Shown: piece after piece, positions 8,697 through 16,173 of the stretch
Layout: each line of letters opens with the position of its first letter
Position numbering within the stretch: position 1 is the first letter of the stretch
The notes under the pieces: generated by a model
Databases searched by the model: none
What the model saw: the letters and a program-made list of their open reading frames with translations, nothing else
Told to the model about the DNA's origin: nothing
Assembly: GCA_004294445.1 (NCBI GenBank)
Contig: REAZ01000016.1
Location: 40,244 to 104,243, forward strand
Direction: 5' to 3'
Source: Cytophagales bacterium
Lineage (GTDB): Bacteria; Bacteroidota; Bacteroidia; Cytophagales; Thermoflexibacteraceae
DNA length: 64,000 bases
Translations under genes and position numbers: made by a program

Positions 8697-9230
8697 TGCC
8701 TTCCAAAAAATTAAAAAGAAAATTATGCTTTTCAGGACTGCCGTGAAATCTCATTTTGCTCTTTGCGTACCCGCCTAAAAGCGAAGGTCATCAGCCAAAT
8801 ACTTGACTCTCACTGGTTTTGTAAGTAAAATTATGTTATACAATTATAAACAGAAGAACTAATGAAAATAAATAAACATTACTGTTGCAGATTCAAGAGT
8901 AAGATTCTTTCCCTAAACTTTCTGATTATTTGTACGGATGTCATCTTCAGATATTTAGCAGAAATATAGAAGGTATTTGAACTAATCTAATTTTTGCCTA
9001 TCTCTCATATTGTATTTATCCATTTGAATAGGTGTAGCGAACACCCCAGCAAACGTCAGAGATAGTTGGGCAATTTTATTTCGCCAATAAAACCGCACCA
9101 TGACCCGCCAAACCAAATGCAAAAAGCGTGAACAGTATATCCCTAAAAAGCCATAATTTTCTTGCTCAAAAATACAGATAATTCCTACAAAACCATAACT
9201 TTGTGATTATTCAAATAAAAATTTTAGAAA
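8697..9230. other. 534-bp non-coding region upstream of the reverse transcriptase
   Basis: No convincing ORF on either strand. In RT orientation it has hairpin-forming stretches: GGTGT-TCGCT-ACACC (about 9031-9045), a TTGGC...GCCAA pairing at about 9066-9090, and a GC-richer patch at 8751-8790 near the RT start. This is where template RNAs lie in DRT2 and DRT9 systems, so it is a candidate ncRNA locus. I cannot define its ends. The right edge also holds the promoter of the divergent gene at 9231. Confidence 0.45.
9196..9203 (+). promoter_or_regulatory. Promoter -7 element (TAACTTTG) for the gene at 9231
   Basis: TAACTTTG matches the Bacteroidota TAnnTTTG -7 box, 27 bp before the start codon at 9231. 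A clear -33 TTG at the expected distance is not visible. Confidence 0.5.
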
Positions 9231-10001
9231 ATGGAAAATACTGATACTTCTAATAATATAGATGTCAAGGCAGCACCAACACCACAGCCACAAGATATAG
9301 AAATTAGTAAAAAAAAAGAAAATAGATTTTCACTTGGTGATTTGGTAAGTTTAAAGACTCATCCTTTATATGAAAGTGAGGAAATAGGAATCAAAATTGA
9401 AAAGCCAACTAATGATACAAAAAATATAGTTTCTTCTCCAAGAACTACTGTTCCTGCGATGGTTATTACAGAGGCTGTTAAAGAGGCTAATAAAATTATT
9501 CATGATATAAAAACAGGTGAGCAAATAGCAAGTATTTGGAAATACAAATGCCAATATTATTCTTGGAAAGACGGCTTGTTTAAAGAAAATTGGTTTTATG
9601 AAGATTTATTGGCAAAAATAAATATTATTATAGATGATAAACTTCCTTCTAAACAAATAACAAATGCCAAATATGATTTTGGTAGAAATACAACTTTGAA
9701 AACTTTTTGGTATGATGAAAAATATGCCAGATATTTACAGCATTTTAAACCCAGAATAGTTAGAAAACCAGTGATTAAGCCAAATACTATAATTGCTAAA
9801 TATGCCACTCCTTTTATGATAATGATTAGTAAAAGTGAAAACAAAATAGAAACTCCTATTTTTAAAACTAATTCCAAAGGAGAAAAAGAAGTTATCCGAG
9901 AAGTTTCCCTTTACAAAATCAAATGTATGTGGTACAATCCCATAGATGCCAAGTTTTCCGAAGATTGGTTTATTCCAGAAGCATTGATAGAGATAAAATA
10001 A
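9231..10001 (+). CDS. Protein with two YodC/DUF2158-like units
   Basis: 256 aa, no signal peptide, polar and Lys-rich N-terminus. Two units share a pattern. The first runs from FSLGDLVSLKTHPLYE to YKCQYYSWKDGLFKENWFYEDLL. The second runs from NTIIAKYATPFMIMI to IKCMWYNPIDAKFSEDWFIPEALI. Each has a G/N-x-V-x-L strand, a PAM/PFM-like turn and a C-x-W/Y...F..-WF...L ending. This is how the small YodC-like (DUF2158) beta-barrel appears, so I infer a tandem version of it. Function is unknown. It is divergent from the reverse transcriptase and shares its intergenic region. Confidence 0.55.
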   Translation: MENTDTSNNIDVKAAPTPQPQDIEISKKKENRFSLGDLVSLKTHPLYESEEIGIKIEKPTNDTKNIVSSPRTTVPAMVITEAVKEANKIIHDIKTGEQIASIWKYKCQYYSWKDGLFKENWFYEDLLAKINIIIDDKLPSKQITNAKYDFGRNTTLKTFWYDEKYARYLQHFKPRIVRKPVIKPNTIIAKYATPFMIMISKSENKIETPIFKTNSKGEKEVIREVSLYKIKCMWYNPIDAKFSEDWFIPEALIEIK

Positions 10002-10063
10002 TTTGGTACATTTAATCCGTTAAAAAGAGCAAAAAGCATGAATAAAAAAGGATAAATTTTTGT

Positions 10064-10071
10064 TATCTTTG
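10064..10071 (+). promoter_or_regulatory. Promoter -7 element (TATCTTTG) for the VapBC-like pair
   Basis: TATCTTTG is a perfect TAnnTTTG box. It ends only five bases before the ATG at 10077, so transcription should begin at or next to the start codon. The mRNA is probably leaderless or nearly so. Confidence 0.6.
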
Positions 10072-10076
10072 AAAAA

Positions 10077-10352
10077 ATGAAAATAATGACCTTAGCATAT
10101 AGAAAAAATCACGTATTAAAAGTAATCAACACTTTTCAGCAAGAGGCTTGGATAGCTTCTGTGGAGAGTTTTTTGAATACTCTACTCCAACAAAATAAAG
10201 CCTATTTGTATGCAAGACCTCTCATACAGCATCTTGATATGGCTACTTTGATGACAGAGCAGAATTATCAAAAGGCGAAAGTAGTAGCCCTATTTGGTGC
10301 ATTGGAGGAAGATGAGCCGTTTGAAAGCCTTTTAAATGACTTGTCTGCATGA
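10077..10352 (+). CDS. VapB-like antitoxin
   Basis: 91 aa, ending 4 bp inside the PIN-domain toxin gene (ATGA overlap), which is the usual organisation of vapBC pairs. No strong DNA-binding motif is visible by eye; the C-terminal acidic tail EEDEPFESLLNDLSA is typical of the part that wraps the toxin. The call rests mostly on position. It likely represses the operon from the adjacent TATCTTTG promoter. Confidence 0.65.
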   Translation: MKIMTLAYRKNHVLKVINTFQQEAWIASVESFLNTLLQQNKAYLYARPLIQHLDMATLMTEQNYQKAKVVALFGALEEDEPFESLLNDLSA

Positions 10353-10804
10353 ACTTTGTATTAGATACCAATATACTTTTGGGATATTTGCAAGGAAAAA
10401 CTTTTGTCAAAGAGGCTTTTGAAGCACTAAACTTGTTAAATTCTGAAGACCCTCTTATTATTTCGGCAGTAAGTGCAGGGGAATTATTGTCTTTAGCAAA
10501 ACAAAGGGCTTGGTCTGATACCAAATATCTGCAACTCAATAATTTTATAGAGCAATTCCTTATTATCCCAGTTGAGAGCAAGAATTTATTAGAAAGATAC
10601 GCTGAAATAGACGCATACAGTCAGGGTAAACTTCTTGATAAGCCACTACCACAAGGAATATCTGCAAGAAACATGGGCAAAAATGATTTGTGGATAGCGG
10701 CAACAGCCTCTCTAATCGATGGCATACTGCTTACTACAGATAAAGATTTCTTGCACTTGCATAAAATTTATTTTGAATTGAAAATTGTAGAGGTTTATAC
10801 GTAA
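10349..10804 (+). CDS. VapC-like PIN-domain ribonuclease toxin
   Basis: 151 aa. The PIN-domain acidic residues are all in place: FVLDTNILLGYL (Asp6), SAGELLSL (Glu), KNDLWIAATA (Asp), and LLTTDKDF (Asp). PIN toxins cleave tRNA or rRNA using Mg2+. It overlaps the antitoxin gene by 4 bp. The length is typical of the VapC group that cuts tRNA. A terminator-like hairpin lies at 10999-11016. Confidence 0.85.
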   Translation: MNFVLDTNILLGYLQGKTFVKEAFEALNLLNSEDPLIISAVSAGELLSLAKQRAWSDTKYLQLNNFIEQFLIIPVESKNLLERYAEIDAYSQGKLLDKPLPQGISARNMGKNDLWIAATASLIDGILLTTDKDFLHLHKIYFELKIVEVYT

Positions 10805-10904
10805 GCAATTTTACAAGACTCTTACCTCAAAAAATGATTAACTTACTGATAAATTCGATTTCATAGAAAGCGAAGTCAAAAGTGATACCAACAGCGGCAC
10901 AAAA

Positions 10905-10961
10905 ACGCCATAGGTGTTTCATCTTTGTAGCCAAACAATAATTTCTCACACCTAAAGGCGT
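10905..10961. repeat. Imperfect inverted repeat (ACGCC/TAGGTGT arms)
   Basis: ACGCCATAGGTGT at 10905-10917 pairs with ACACCTAAAGGCGT at 10948-10961, apart from the AT-rich centre of each arm. With the AGCCC hairpin at 10999 this forms a structured non-coding stretch between vapC and the DUF1569 gene. It looks like a dispersed intergenic repeat of the kind found in Bacteroidota, but only one copy is in this window. Confidence 0.6.
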
Positions 10962-10998
10962 TCCTATCCGTAGCTTCATTTATTTCTACAAATATTTC

Positions 10999-11016
10999 AG
11001 CCCTAAAGGGCTTTTT
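10999..11016 (+). terminator. Likely bidirectional terminator
   Basis: AGCCC-TAAA-GGGCT followed by TTTTT at 11012-11016. It can end vapC transcription on the plus strand. On the minus strand it lies just past the stop of the DUF1569 gene but lacks a good T run there. Confidence 0.55.
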
Positions 11017-11036
11017 AATAGGGAAAATTTGCTGAT

Positions 11037-11519
11037 TTAAGCCCCAAATTGGCTCAGGTGATGGTCTAAATGTTTCCAGATAAGTCGCCCCCAGTCTTCT
11101 TTGTTTAGCTCACCAAAAAGTGGGTGTGCCTGAAACTTCTCTTGTTTTCTTACTTTTTCTAAGTACAAAAGAAGTGTGCTAATTTTGGTCGTAGTCGGCT
11201 CATTTCCAATAGATTGCTTTTTGACATTCATTTGAGAGGGCGTAATAGCTCCTTTCTGCCATTTGGGACCGTACAGCCCCACCCACCTGCCCAGCATTGT
11301 TCGGAGGATAAACGAGCCTTCATTTTTTGCACCTTTTATTTCAAAAAGTGCCATTTTTAGCTGAATAGTACAATGCTCCAGCATTTCTGCCAAGTTCATG
11401 ATGCCCCATTGCGCTTGGGCACCATCAGTCAGGGAATGAATACGTTTGACGATTAGCTCGTAATCTTGCGTATTAAAAATATTGGCTTTTTTGTATGGTT
11501 TCATTTTCGTAAAAATCAA
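11037..11519 (-). CDS. DUF1569 (DinB-like) family protein
   Basis: 160 aa. The pattern is that of DUF1569 proteins: an N-terminal helix with MNLAEMLEHC and a C-terminal LIWKHLDHHLSQFG, where His residues could bind metal as in DinB-like four-helix bundles. It starts one base after the SDR stop codon, so the two genes are an operon. Its exact activity is unknown. The operon is divergent from merR, which probably regulates it. Confidence 0.7.
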   Translation of the reverse strand: MIFTKMKPYKKANIFNTQDYELIVKRIHSLTDGAQAQWGIMNLAEMLEHCTIQLKMALFEIKGAKNEGSFILRTMLGRWVGLYGPKWQKGAITPSQMNVKKQSIGNEPTTTKISTLLLYLEKVRKQEKFQAHPLFGELNKEDWGRLIWKHLDHHLSQFGA

Positions 11520-12299
11520 TTATTTTGCTTTATCTTGGATTTTTCGTGTTATTTTGACTACTAAGGCTCTGGGTGTAAAGCGCACAGAATTAGCCATTAA
11601 GTAATTCATAAAACCGTGAATGGCAACAGTTTTTCCTTTTATCATCGCTTTGTAGCCGTATTCTGCTACTTCTTTGGAAGTTGGTAGCTTTTTGCCTTTT
11701 ACTAAGGCACTTTCTTCCATTGCCGCCGCCGCCTGAAAGCCACTTTCAGTTGCCCCTGGGCAAAGTGTAGTAACAGTTACTCCTTTATCGCTCACTTCAT
11801 TGTCGACCGCCTCCGAAAAACTTAATACGAATGCCTTGGTTGCGTAATAAACTGCCATCGTCGGCCCAGATTGGAATGCTGCTGTCGAGGCTACATTCAT
11901 TATTTTGCCACTTCTGCGACTTACCATATCTTTCAAATACAGTTTGGTAAAGTGCGTTAAAGTGGTAATATTTAGGTTAATCATTTGCAATTCTTTGTTC
12001 CAATCTGTTTCTGCAAACATTCCAAAGTCGCCAAAACCTGCATTGTTTATCAGGTAATCGATTTTGATATTTTGCTTGGTAGTTTCGTCGTACACCTCTT
12101 GTGCTGCCTGAGGCGCAGAAAGGTCTTTGCCAATGGTATAAACAGAAATTTTATATTGTTTTTCTAATTCAGCTTTTAGCTCGTCAAGTTTTGCTTTGTT
12201 TCTTGCGACCAAAACCAAATTGCCACCTTTTGAGGCGTGAACTTTTGCCAATTCTAACCCAATTCCGTTAGATGCGCCTGTGATTAATGCTGTTGCCAT
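11520..12299 (-). CDS. Short-chain dehydrogenase/reductase (DltE-like)
   Basis: 259 aa. The nucleotide-binding motif TGASNGIGLELA begins at residue 7, NNAG is near 84-87, and the catalytic YYATK is near 152-156, with a preceding Ser in the STAAFQSGP segment. It is a classical SDR that would use NAD(P)H to reduce a carbonyl. It overlaps or abuts the DUF1569 gene. A TACCTTTG promoter at 12326-12333 (minus) has a TTG 20 bp upstream, next to the operator at 12363-12377. Confidence 0.88.
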   Translation of the reverse strand: MATALITGASNGIGLELAKVHASKGGNLVLVARNKAKLDELKAELEKQYKISVYTIGKDLSAPQAAQEVYDETTKQNIKIDYLINNAGFGDFGMFAETDWNKELQMINLNITTLTHFTKLYLKDMVSRRSGKIMNVASTAAFQSGPTMAVYYATKAFVLSFSEAVDNEVSDKGVTVTTLCPGATESGFQAAAAMEESALVKGKKLPTSKEVAEYGYKAMIKGKTVAIHGFMNYLMANSVRFTPRALVVKITRKIQDKAK

Positions 12300-12325
12300 T
12301 CTGATAATGTTTAAAATAATTTGGG

Positions 12326-12333
12326 CAAAGGTA
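12326..12333 (-). promoter_or_regulatory. Promoter of the SDR-DUF1569 operon
   Basis: On the minus strand TACCTTTG (12333-12326) matches TAnnTTTG, and TTG lies about 20 bp upstream (12356-12354). The start codon is at 12299. Confidence 0.65.
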
Positions 12334-12362
12334 AGTCAATAAAAATAAACATACAACATTAG

Positions 12363-12377
12363 AGTATAGTCTATACT
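12363..12377. promoter_or_regulatory. Likely MerR operator (perfect AGTATAG-T-CTATACT palindrome)
   Basis: A perfect 7-1-7 inverted repeat sits in the 112-bp gap between merR and the SDR operon. Its right edge touches the -33 TTG of the merR promoter, and its left edge is 7 bp from the -33 TTG of the SDR promoter. One protein bound here could affect both promoters. The known habit of MerR-family proteins to bind palindromes beside their own gene supports this. Confidence 0.65.
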
Positions 12378-12399
12378 TGCAATTTATTTTTCGAATACT

Positions 12400-12407
12400 T
12401 ACCTTTG
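12400..12407 (+). promoter_or_regulatory. Promoter -7 element of merR-like gene (leaderless)
   Basis: TACCTTTG with TTG at 12377-12379, spacer 20 bp. The box ends five bases before the ATG, so the transcript is expected to start at the start codon. Confidence 0.6.
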
Positions 12408-12411
12408 CCTC

Positions 12412-12774
12412 ATGCTCATAAACGAACTATCAAAGCGAACGGGTATTACCGCCCATACTATCAGATTTTATGAAAAATCAGGATTGATAAAAGGTAAGCG
12501 AAAAGAGGAAATAAAGTCTAATAAATATTTTCATTATGACGAGGAAACCGTAGAAAAATTAGAACTGATAAGAGATGCAAAATCTATTGGCTTCACTATC
12601 AGTGAGATTGGGCAGCTATTAGAGGCTTGGTACAGCAATAAATTTTCCATAGAAAAAAAGTTGGCGATTCTCGATGAAAAAATTATTTCGATAGACGAGA
12701 AAATCAAACAATTAAAAGATATGAAGAAATTAGTGTCAGATTTCAAAAAAAGCGTTGAAACAGATGCGTGTTGA
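12412..12774 (+). CDS. MerR-family transcriptional regulator
   Basis: 120 aa. Canonical MerR start: INELSKRTGITAHTIRFYEKSGLI, with the winged helix and the arginine-tyrosine pair, then a coiled-coil dimerisation helix from about residue 75 (KLAILDEKIISIDEKIKQLKDM). No metal-binding cysteine loop is visible beyond the final Cys, so the effector is probably organic or redox rather than a metal. It is divergent from the SDR operon and shares the palindrome between them. Confidence 0.88.
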   Translation: MLINELSKRTGITAHTIRFYEKSGLIKGKRKEEIKSNKYFHYDEETVEKLELIRDAKSIGFTISEIGQLLEAWYSNKFSIEKKLAILDEKIISIDEKIKQLKDMKKLVSDFKKSVETDAC

Positions 12775-12797
12775 GCATAAATGACATAGAATTTAGC

Positions 12798-12805
12798 TAA
12801 CTTTG
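12798..12805 (+). promoter_or_regulatory. Promoter -7 element before the PH-like gene and mutY
   Basis: TAACTTTG fits TAnnTTTG, 26 bp before the ATG at 12832. The upstream -33 element is not clear. Confidence 0.5.
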
Positions 12806-12831
12806 CATCTAACCTTTATCATCAAACACAA

Positions 12832-13116
12832 ATGGAAGAAATATTCAAAGCGAGTCGTTGGAAAGATACTTTTGCCCCTGACGAGGTTATCTTGTCGGAT
12901 ACGGGCGTTACTTTTAAAATCAATGAGATCATTGGGGGAAGTGAAAATTTTGTTTTCTACAAAGATATTTCGGGCATCGAGATAGACAAGGGTTTGCTTT
13001 TTGCGACCATCAAAGTCATTCCTCGTGCAAGGCAAGAGATTGTTATTGAGAACTTTACAAAAGACGATGCCGAAAAAATAAAAGCTATTATTTTATCCAA
13101 AGTGCAACTATCTTAG
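12832..13116 (+). CDS. Small PH-like domain protein
   Basis: 94 aa. The strand pattern (DEVILSDTGVTFKIN, then FVFYKDISGIEIDKGLLFATIKVIPR, then a final helix DDAEKIKAIILSK) resembles bacterial PH-like domains, which are small beta barrels capped by one helix. It ends directly before the mutY start, so the two are probably co-transcribed. Role unknown; other beta-barrel folds remain possible. Confidence 0.6.
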   Translation: MEEIFKASRWKDTFAPDEVILSDTGVTFKINEIIGGSENFVFYKDISGIEIDKGLLFATIKVIPRARQEIVIENFTKDDAEKIKAIILSKVQLS

Positions 13117-14208
13117 ATGCAAACTGAAGACTTTTCCTTTCGCCTCATTCAGTGGTACGAACAAAACAAACGTAGTTTGCCTTGGCGAAATATCCAAAAT
13201 CCTTATCACATCTGGCTCTCTGAAGTCATTTTGCAGCAGACTCGCGTGAGCCAAGGGTTGCCTTATTATCTGCGCTTTGTGGAGGCGTTCCCTACTGTAG
13301 CAGACATGGCAAGAGCCGAAGAAAAGGACGTTTTGCGGCTTTGGCAGGGCTTGGGCTATTATTCTCGTGCCAGAAATATGCACCAAAGTTCCAAAATGGT
13401 CATGGACAAATTTGGGGGTGAGTTTCCTAACAATTACAAGGAAATCCTAACTTTAAAAGGCGTAGGGAGCTATACGGCGGCGGCGATTGCCTCTTTTGCT
13501 TTTAATGAGGCAGTAGCGGTGGTAGATGGCAATGTTTTCAGGGTGCTGGCACGCATTTTTGGCGTTGAGGAAGACATCGCAAGTGGAAAAGGGCAGAAAA
13601 TTTTTAACGAATTGGCGAATGAGCTACTGCCAAAAAACCAAAGTGCCGTTTACAATCAGGCGATTATGGAGTTTGGGGCTACGCACTGCAAACCTGCCGC
13701 CCCCGACTGCCCGACTTGCATTTTTAGGGATAATTGTTTTGCTTTTGCCCATAAAAAACAAAACGTTTTACCTATCAAAATCAAGAAGTTAAAAATAAAA
13801 TATCGTAATTTTACTTACTTGGTTTTTGGCTATCAGCAAAAAATCATGATGAAAATGCGTGGCGAAGGCGATATTTGGCAGGGCTTGTACGACTTTGTGA
13901 TGCTTGAAAACTTAGAAAAAACGCAGGAAAATGAGGCTTTGAAAGATAAACTCCAAAATACGAGCCTTTTAGCGATGCAAATAGGGCAAGAGATTTTACC
14001 AAACCTGACTGTAAAAGGCGTTTCTCAAACCTATAAGCACGTACTTACGCATCAGCAAATTACAGCGCAATTCATTTATTTGCAGATAGATAGCCCAGAG
14101 TTGGCGGCACAAATTTTGGCAGAAAATAGTTTGGCACTTTACACACCAAATGAGGTCAATGAATTGCCAAAACCTATTTTGATAGTAAATTATTTGAAAA
14201 CATTATAA
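13117..14208 (+). CDS. mutY: A/G-specific adenine glycosylase MutY
   Basis: 363 aa. MutY removes adenine paired with 8-oxoguanine. Visible: catalytic SEVILQQTRV near residue 36, helix-hairpin-helix LKGVGSYTAAAI near 110, catalytic Asp in VVDGNVFRVLAR near 130, and the [4Fe-4S] loop HCKPAAPDCPTCIFRDNC near 190 with C-x6-C-x2-C-x5-C spacing. The C-terminal ~130 residues form the NUDIX-like domain that recognises 8-oxoG. It follows the PH-like gene without a gap, and the TraB-like gene starts 4 bp after it. Confidence 0.95.
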   Translation: MQTEDFSFRLIQWYEQNKRSLPWRNIQNPYHIWLSEVILQQTRVSQGLPYYLRFVEAFPTVADMARAEEKDVLRLWQGLGYYSRARNMHQSSKMVMDKFGGEFPNNYKEILTLKGVGSYTAAAIASFAFNEAVAVVDGNVFRVLARIFGVEEDIASGKGQKIFNELANELLPKNQSAVYNQAIMEFGATHCKPAAPDCPTCIFRDNCFAFAHKKQNVLPIKIKKLKIKYRNFTYLVFGYQQKIMMKMRGEGDIWQGLYDFVMLENLEKTQENEALKDKLQNTSLLAMQIGQEILPNLTVKGVSQTYKHVLTHQQITAQFIYLQIDSPELAAQILAENSLALYTPNEVNELPKPILIVNYLKTL

Positions 14209-14212
14209 AACT

Positions 14213-15091
14213 ATGAAAATCAAAATTTTAATTATTTTATTCTCTCTTTTTCCACTTTTTGCACAGGCTCAACTTCTTTGGAAAATCACAGGAAAAAACC
14301 TGAAAAAACCTTCCTACCTATACGGAACGATGCACACAAGCCATGAAAAAGCGTTCAAATTGGTTGATTCTTTGGTGGTAAGGATTGTCACTTGCGAAAC
14401 TTATGCGGGCGAGATGATTTTTGACCCTGCAATGCTTTTTGCGGTGATGCAGCAACTATTTATGGGCAAAGACACCACGCTACAGACGCTACTTTCGGCA
14501 GAGGAGTACGCCGTAGTAAAGAAAACAATTGATGAAAAATTGGGCATGATGGCTCCTATGATAGATAGAATGAAGCCGATGTTTACTTCGGTGCTTATCC
14601 AAGCGGGAGATATGGAAAACCTCATGGCAACTGCGGACAAGCCACAACGCAAACCCTTAGATTTGCACTTGCAAGACGAGGCAACAAAGAAATCTTTGTC
14701 TTTGGTAGGTTTGGAAACCTTAGAGGAGCAAATGGACGTTTTTAATGGCATTCCTTTGGCAAACCAAGCTAAGATGCTCTACCGAGAAATAGTGAACCTC
14801 GACAAAAAAATTGGCGATGGCGACACGAGCATGGAAAAAATGCTCGATTGGTATGCCGCCCAAAAATTAGATAGCTTGTACCAATATGCCTCCAAAGAGT
14901 TTGCAAATGAGCCAGCACTTAGCTACAGAATCCTTACCAAGCGAAACCTCATCATGGCTGACCGCATAGAAAAGTTGATTGTGGAAAAGAGTGTTTTTAT
15001 CGCTATTGGGGCGGCACATCTCCCTGATAAACAAGGTGTAATAGAACTACTTAGAAAGAAAAAATTTAAGGTAGAGGCAGTGAAATTGTAA
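14213..15091 (+). CDS. TraB/GumN-family secreted protein
   Basis: 292 aa with an N-terminal signal peptide (ILIILFSLFPLFAQAQ). The family motifs are the YLYGTMHTSHEKAF segment near residue 40 and the closing AIGAAHLPDKQGVIELLRKKKFKVE, which place it with TraB/GumN/PrgY proteins (a fold with two GxxH-type motifs that may bind metal). The biochemical activity is not well established; a peptidase-like role has been suggested for relatives. It follows mutY by 4 bp, probably as one operon, and converges with the gene at 15100. Confidence 0.8.
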   Translation: MKIKILIILFSLFPLFAQAQLLWKITGKNLKKPSYLYGTMHTSHEKAFKLVDSLVVRIVTCETYAGEMIFDPAMLFAVMQQLFMGKDTTLQTLLSAEEYAVVKKTIDEKLGMMAPMIDRMKPMFTSVLIQAGDMENLMATADKPQRKPLDLHLQDEATKKSLSLVGLETLEEQMDVFNGIPLANQAKMLYREIVNLDKKIGDGDTSMEKMLDWYAAQKLDSLYQYASKEFANEPALSYRILTKRNLIMADRIEKLIVEKSVFIAIGAAHLPDKQGVIELLRKKKFKVEAVKL

Positions 15092-15099
15092 AAGAAACA

Positions 15100-15522
15100 T
15101 CATTGTTTTCTTACTAAATCGTCCAAAGAAATGTAATTATTCTCAAAATATTGTTGCGGAAAAGGTCTGACTTTATATTTATCATCAATATTGACCGCTT
15201 TATGTTTTGCACCAAAATTTTTCATTGGTTTATTTTCTTTGGAGTAGTAAAATAAGATAAATTGCTTTTTAAAACCCTTAAAATCAATTTGATAATGCCT
15301 TTGCATCATTGATTCCAAGTAATCTACAAAACACAAAGAATTTACAAATTGAGGTTTGTACTCTTTTTCTTTAGGAAACTCTGATTTCATTTCACAGAAA
15401 AGAATGTAATATTCGTTTTCTACAAAGGTAAAAATAATCGCATCGCAACCCTGATTTACGAATTCTGCACTGCGATTGATATAGATAAAACTTATTCTCG
15501 TAAACTCATTAGTTTTTCCCAC
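15100..15522 (-). CDS. PD-(D/E)XK-like protein, second paralogue of the ATPase operon
   Basis: 140 aa, GTG start at 15522 (no ATG nearby), overlapping the preceding gene by 31 bp. The segment NQGCDAIIF...YYILFCEMKS has the D-(x)n-E-x-K arrangement of PD-(D/E)XK nucleases. It aligns by eye with the middle of the upstream protein (SDGIIICRN...VVICDLKS), followed in both by a FxDYL helix and a strand ending FILFYYS / IIFYLKS. So the pair look like paralogues, this one lacking the ~90-residue N-terminus. It is probably a nuclease-fold subunit working with the ATPase. The two could also be one gene split by a frameshift. Confidence 0.55.
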   Translation of the reverse strand: MGKTNEFTRISFIYINRSAEFVNQGCDAIIFTFVENEYYILFCEMKSEFPKEKEYKPQFVNSLCFVDYLESMMQRHYQIDFKGFKKQFILFYYSKENKPMKNFGAKHKAVNIDDKYKVRPFPQQYFENNYISLDDLVRKQ

Positions 15523-16172
15523 TTAATTTCATTTTTATGAGTCTTAAAAAATGGGTATTTGAACACATCTTCTTTAAAATCAATTTGTTCTACCTTTTCA
15601 AACTTTTGTAAGTCTTCTTTTGTAGTGCGTGGTTTTGACTTGTTATTTAAGCCACTTTTTAGATAAAAGATTATATATCTAATAATTGAGATATTGATAT
15701 TTTGCTTGAAAACGGTATTTAATATAGAAATCAGATAATCTAAAAATAGCTTATCAATCATAAACTTATCTACGCAATCTTGTGGTTTAAACTTAGTAGA
15801 TTTTAAATCGCATATTACAACAGAAACATTATTTTTATTCCTACAAATTATTATGCCATCTGAACGCTTATCAATATACTTAGTTTCTGCAAATTCACTT
15901 TCATCTATCCAAGCTCTATCAGTACCATTAAACTTTGTGAGTAAAGGGCTTGGCACATTCATATATTCATTGTAAAGTTTTCTTTTTTTATCTCCCAAGT
16001 CTTTTAGGTATGTATCTGTGCTATAAGCAATTAAGCCTTTTGGCAAAGAAGTAATTATCACTTCTTGCAAAGTAGGAGTTCCTTTTTCTTCATTTTCTGT
16101 TTCCGATAAAACAAGCATATCTTCTTTTATCTCCAATAATAGTAAAGGATTTATCAAATTTTGAATATTCAT
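15492..16172 (-). CDS. PD-(D/E)XK-like protein, first paralogue of the ATPase operon
   Basis: 226 aa from the ATG at 16172, one base after the ATPase stop codon; a longer start at 16211 would overlap the ATPase. The core WIDESEF-AETKYIDKRSDGIIICRN followed by VVICDLKSTKF fits E...D...DxK of a PD-(D/E)XK nuclease fold. The N-terminal ~90 residues are unrecognised. It is in the middle of a three-gene run with tiny gaps or overlaps. I infer an effector role for an ATP-driven sensor; no database family confirmed. Confidence 0.6.
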   Translation of the reverse strand: MNIQNLINPLLLLEIKEDMLVLSETENEEKGTPTLQEVIITSLPKGLIAYSTDTYLKDLGDKKRKLYNEYMNVPSPLLTKFNGTDRAWIDESEFAETKYIDKRSDGIIICRNKNNVSVVICDLKSTKFKPQDCVDKFMIDKLFLDYLISILNTVFKQNINISIIRYIIFYLKSGLNNKSKPRTTKEDLQKFEKVEQIDFKEDVFKYPFFKTHKNEIKWEKLMSLRE

Positions 16173-16173
16173 C

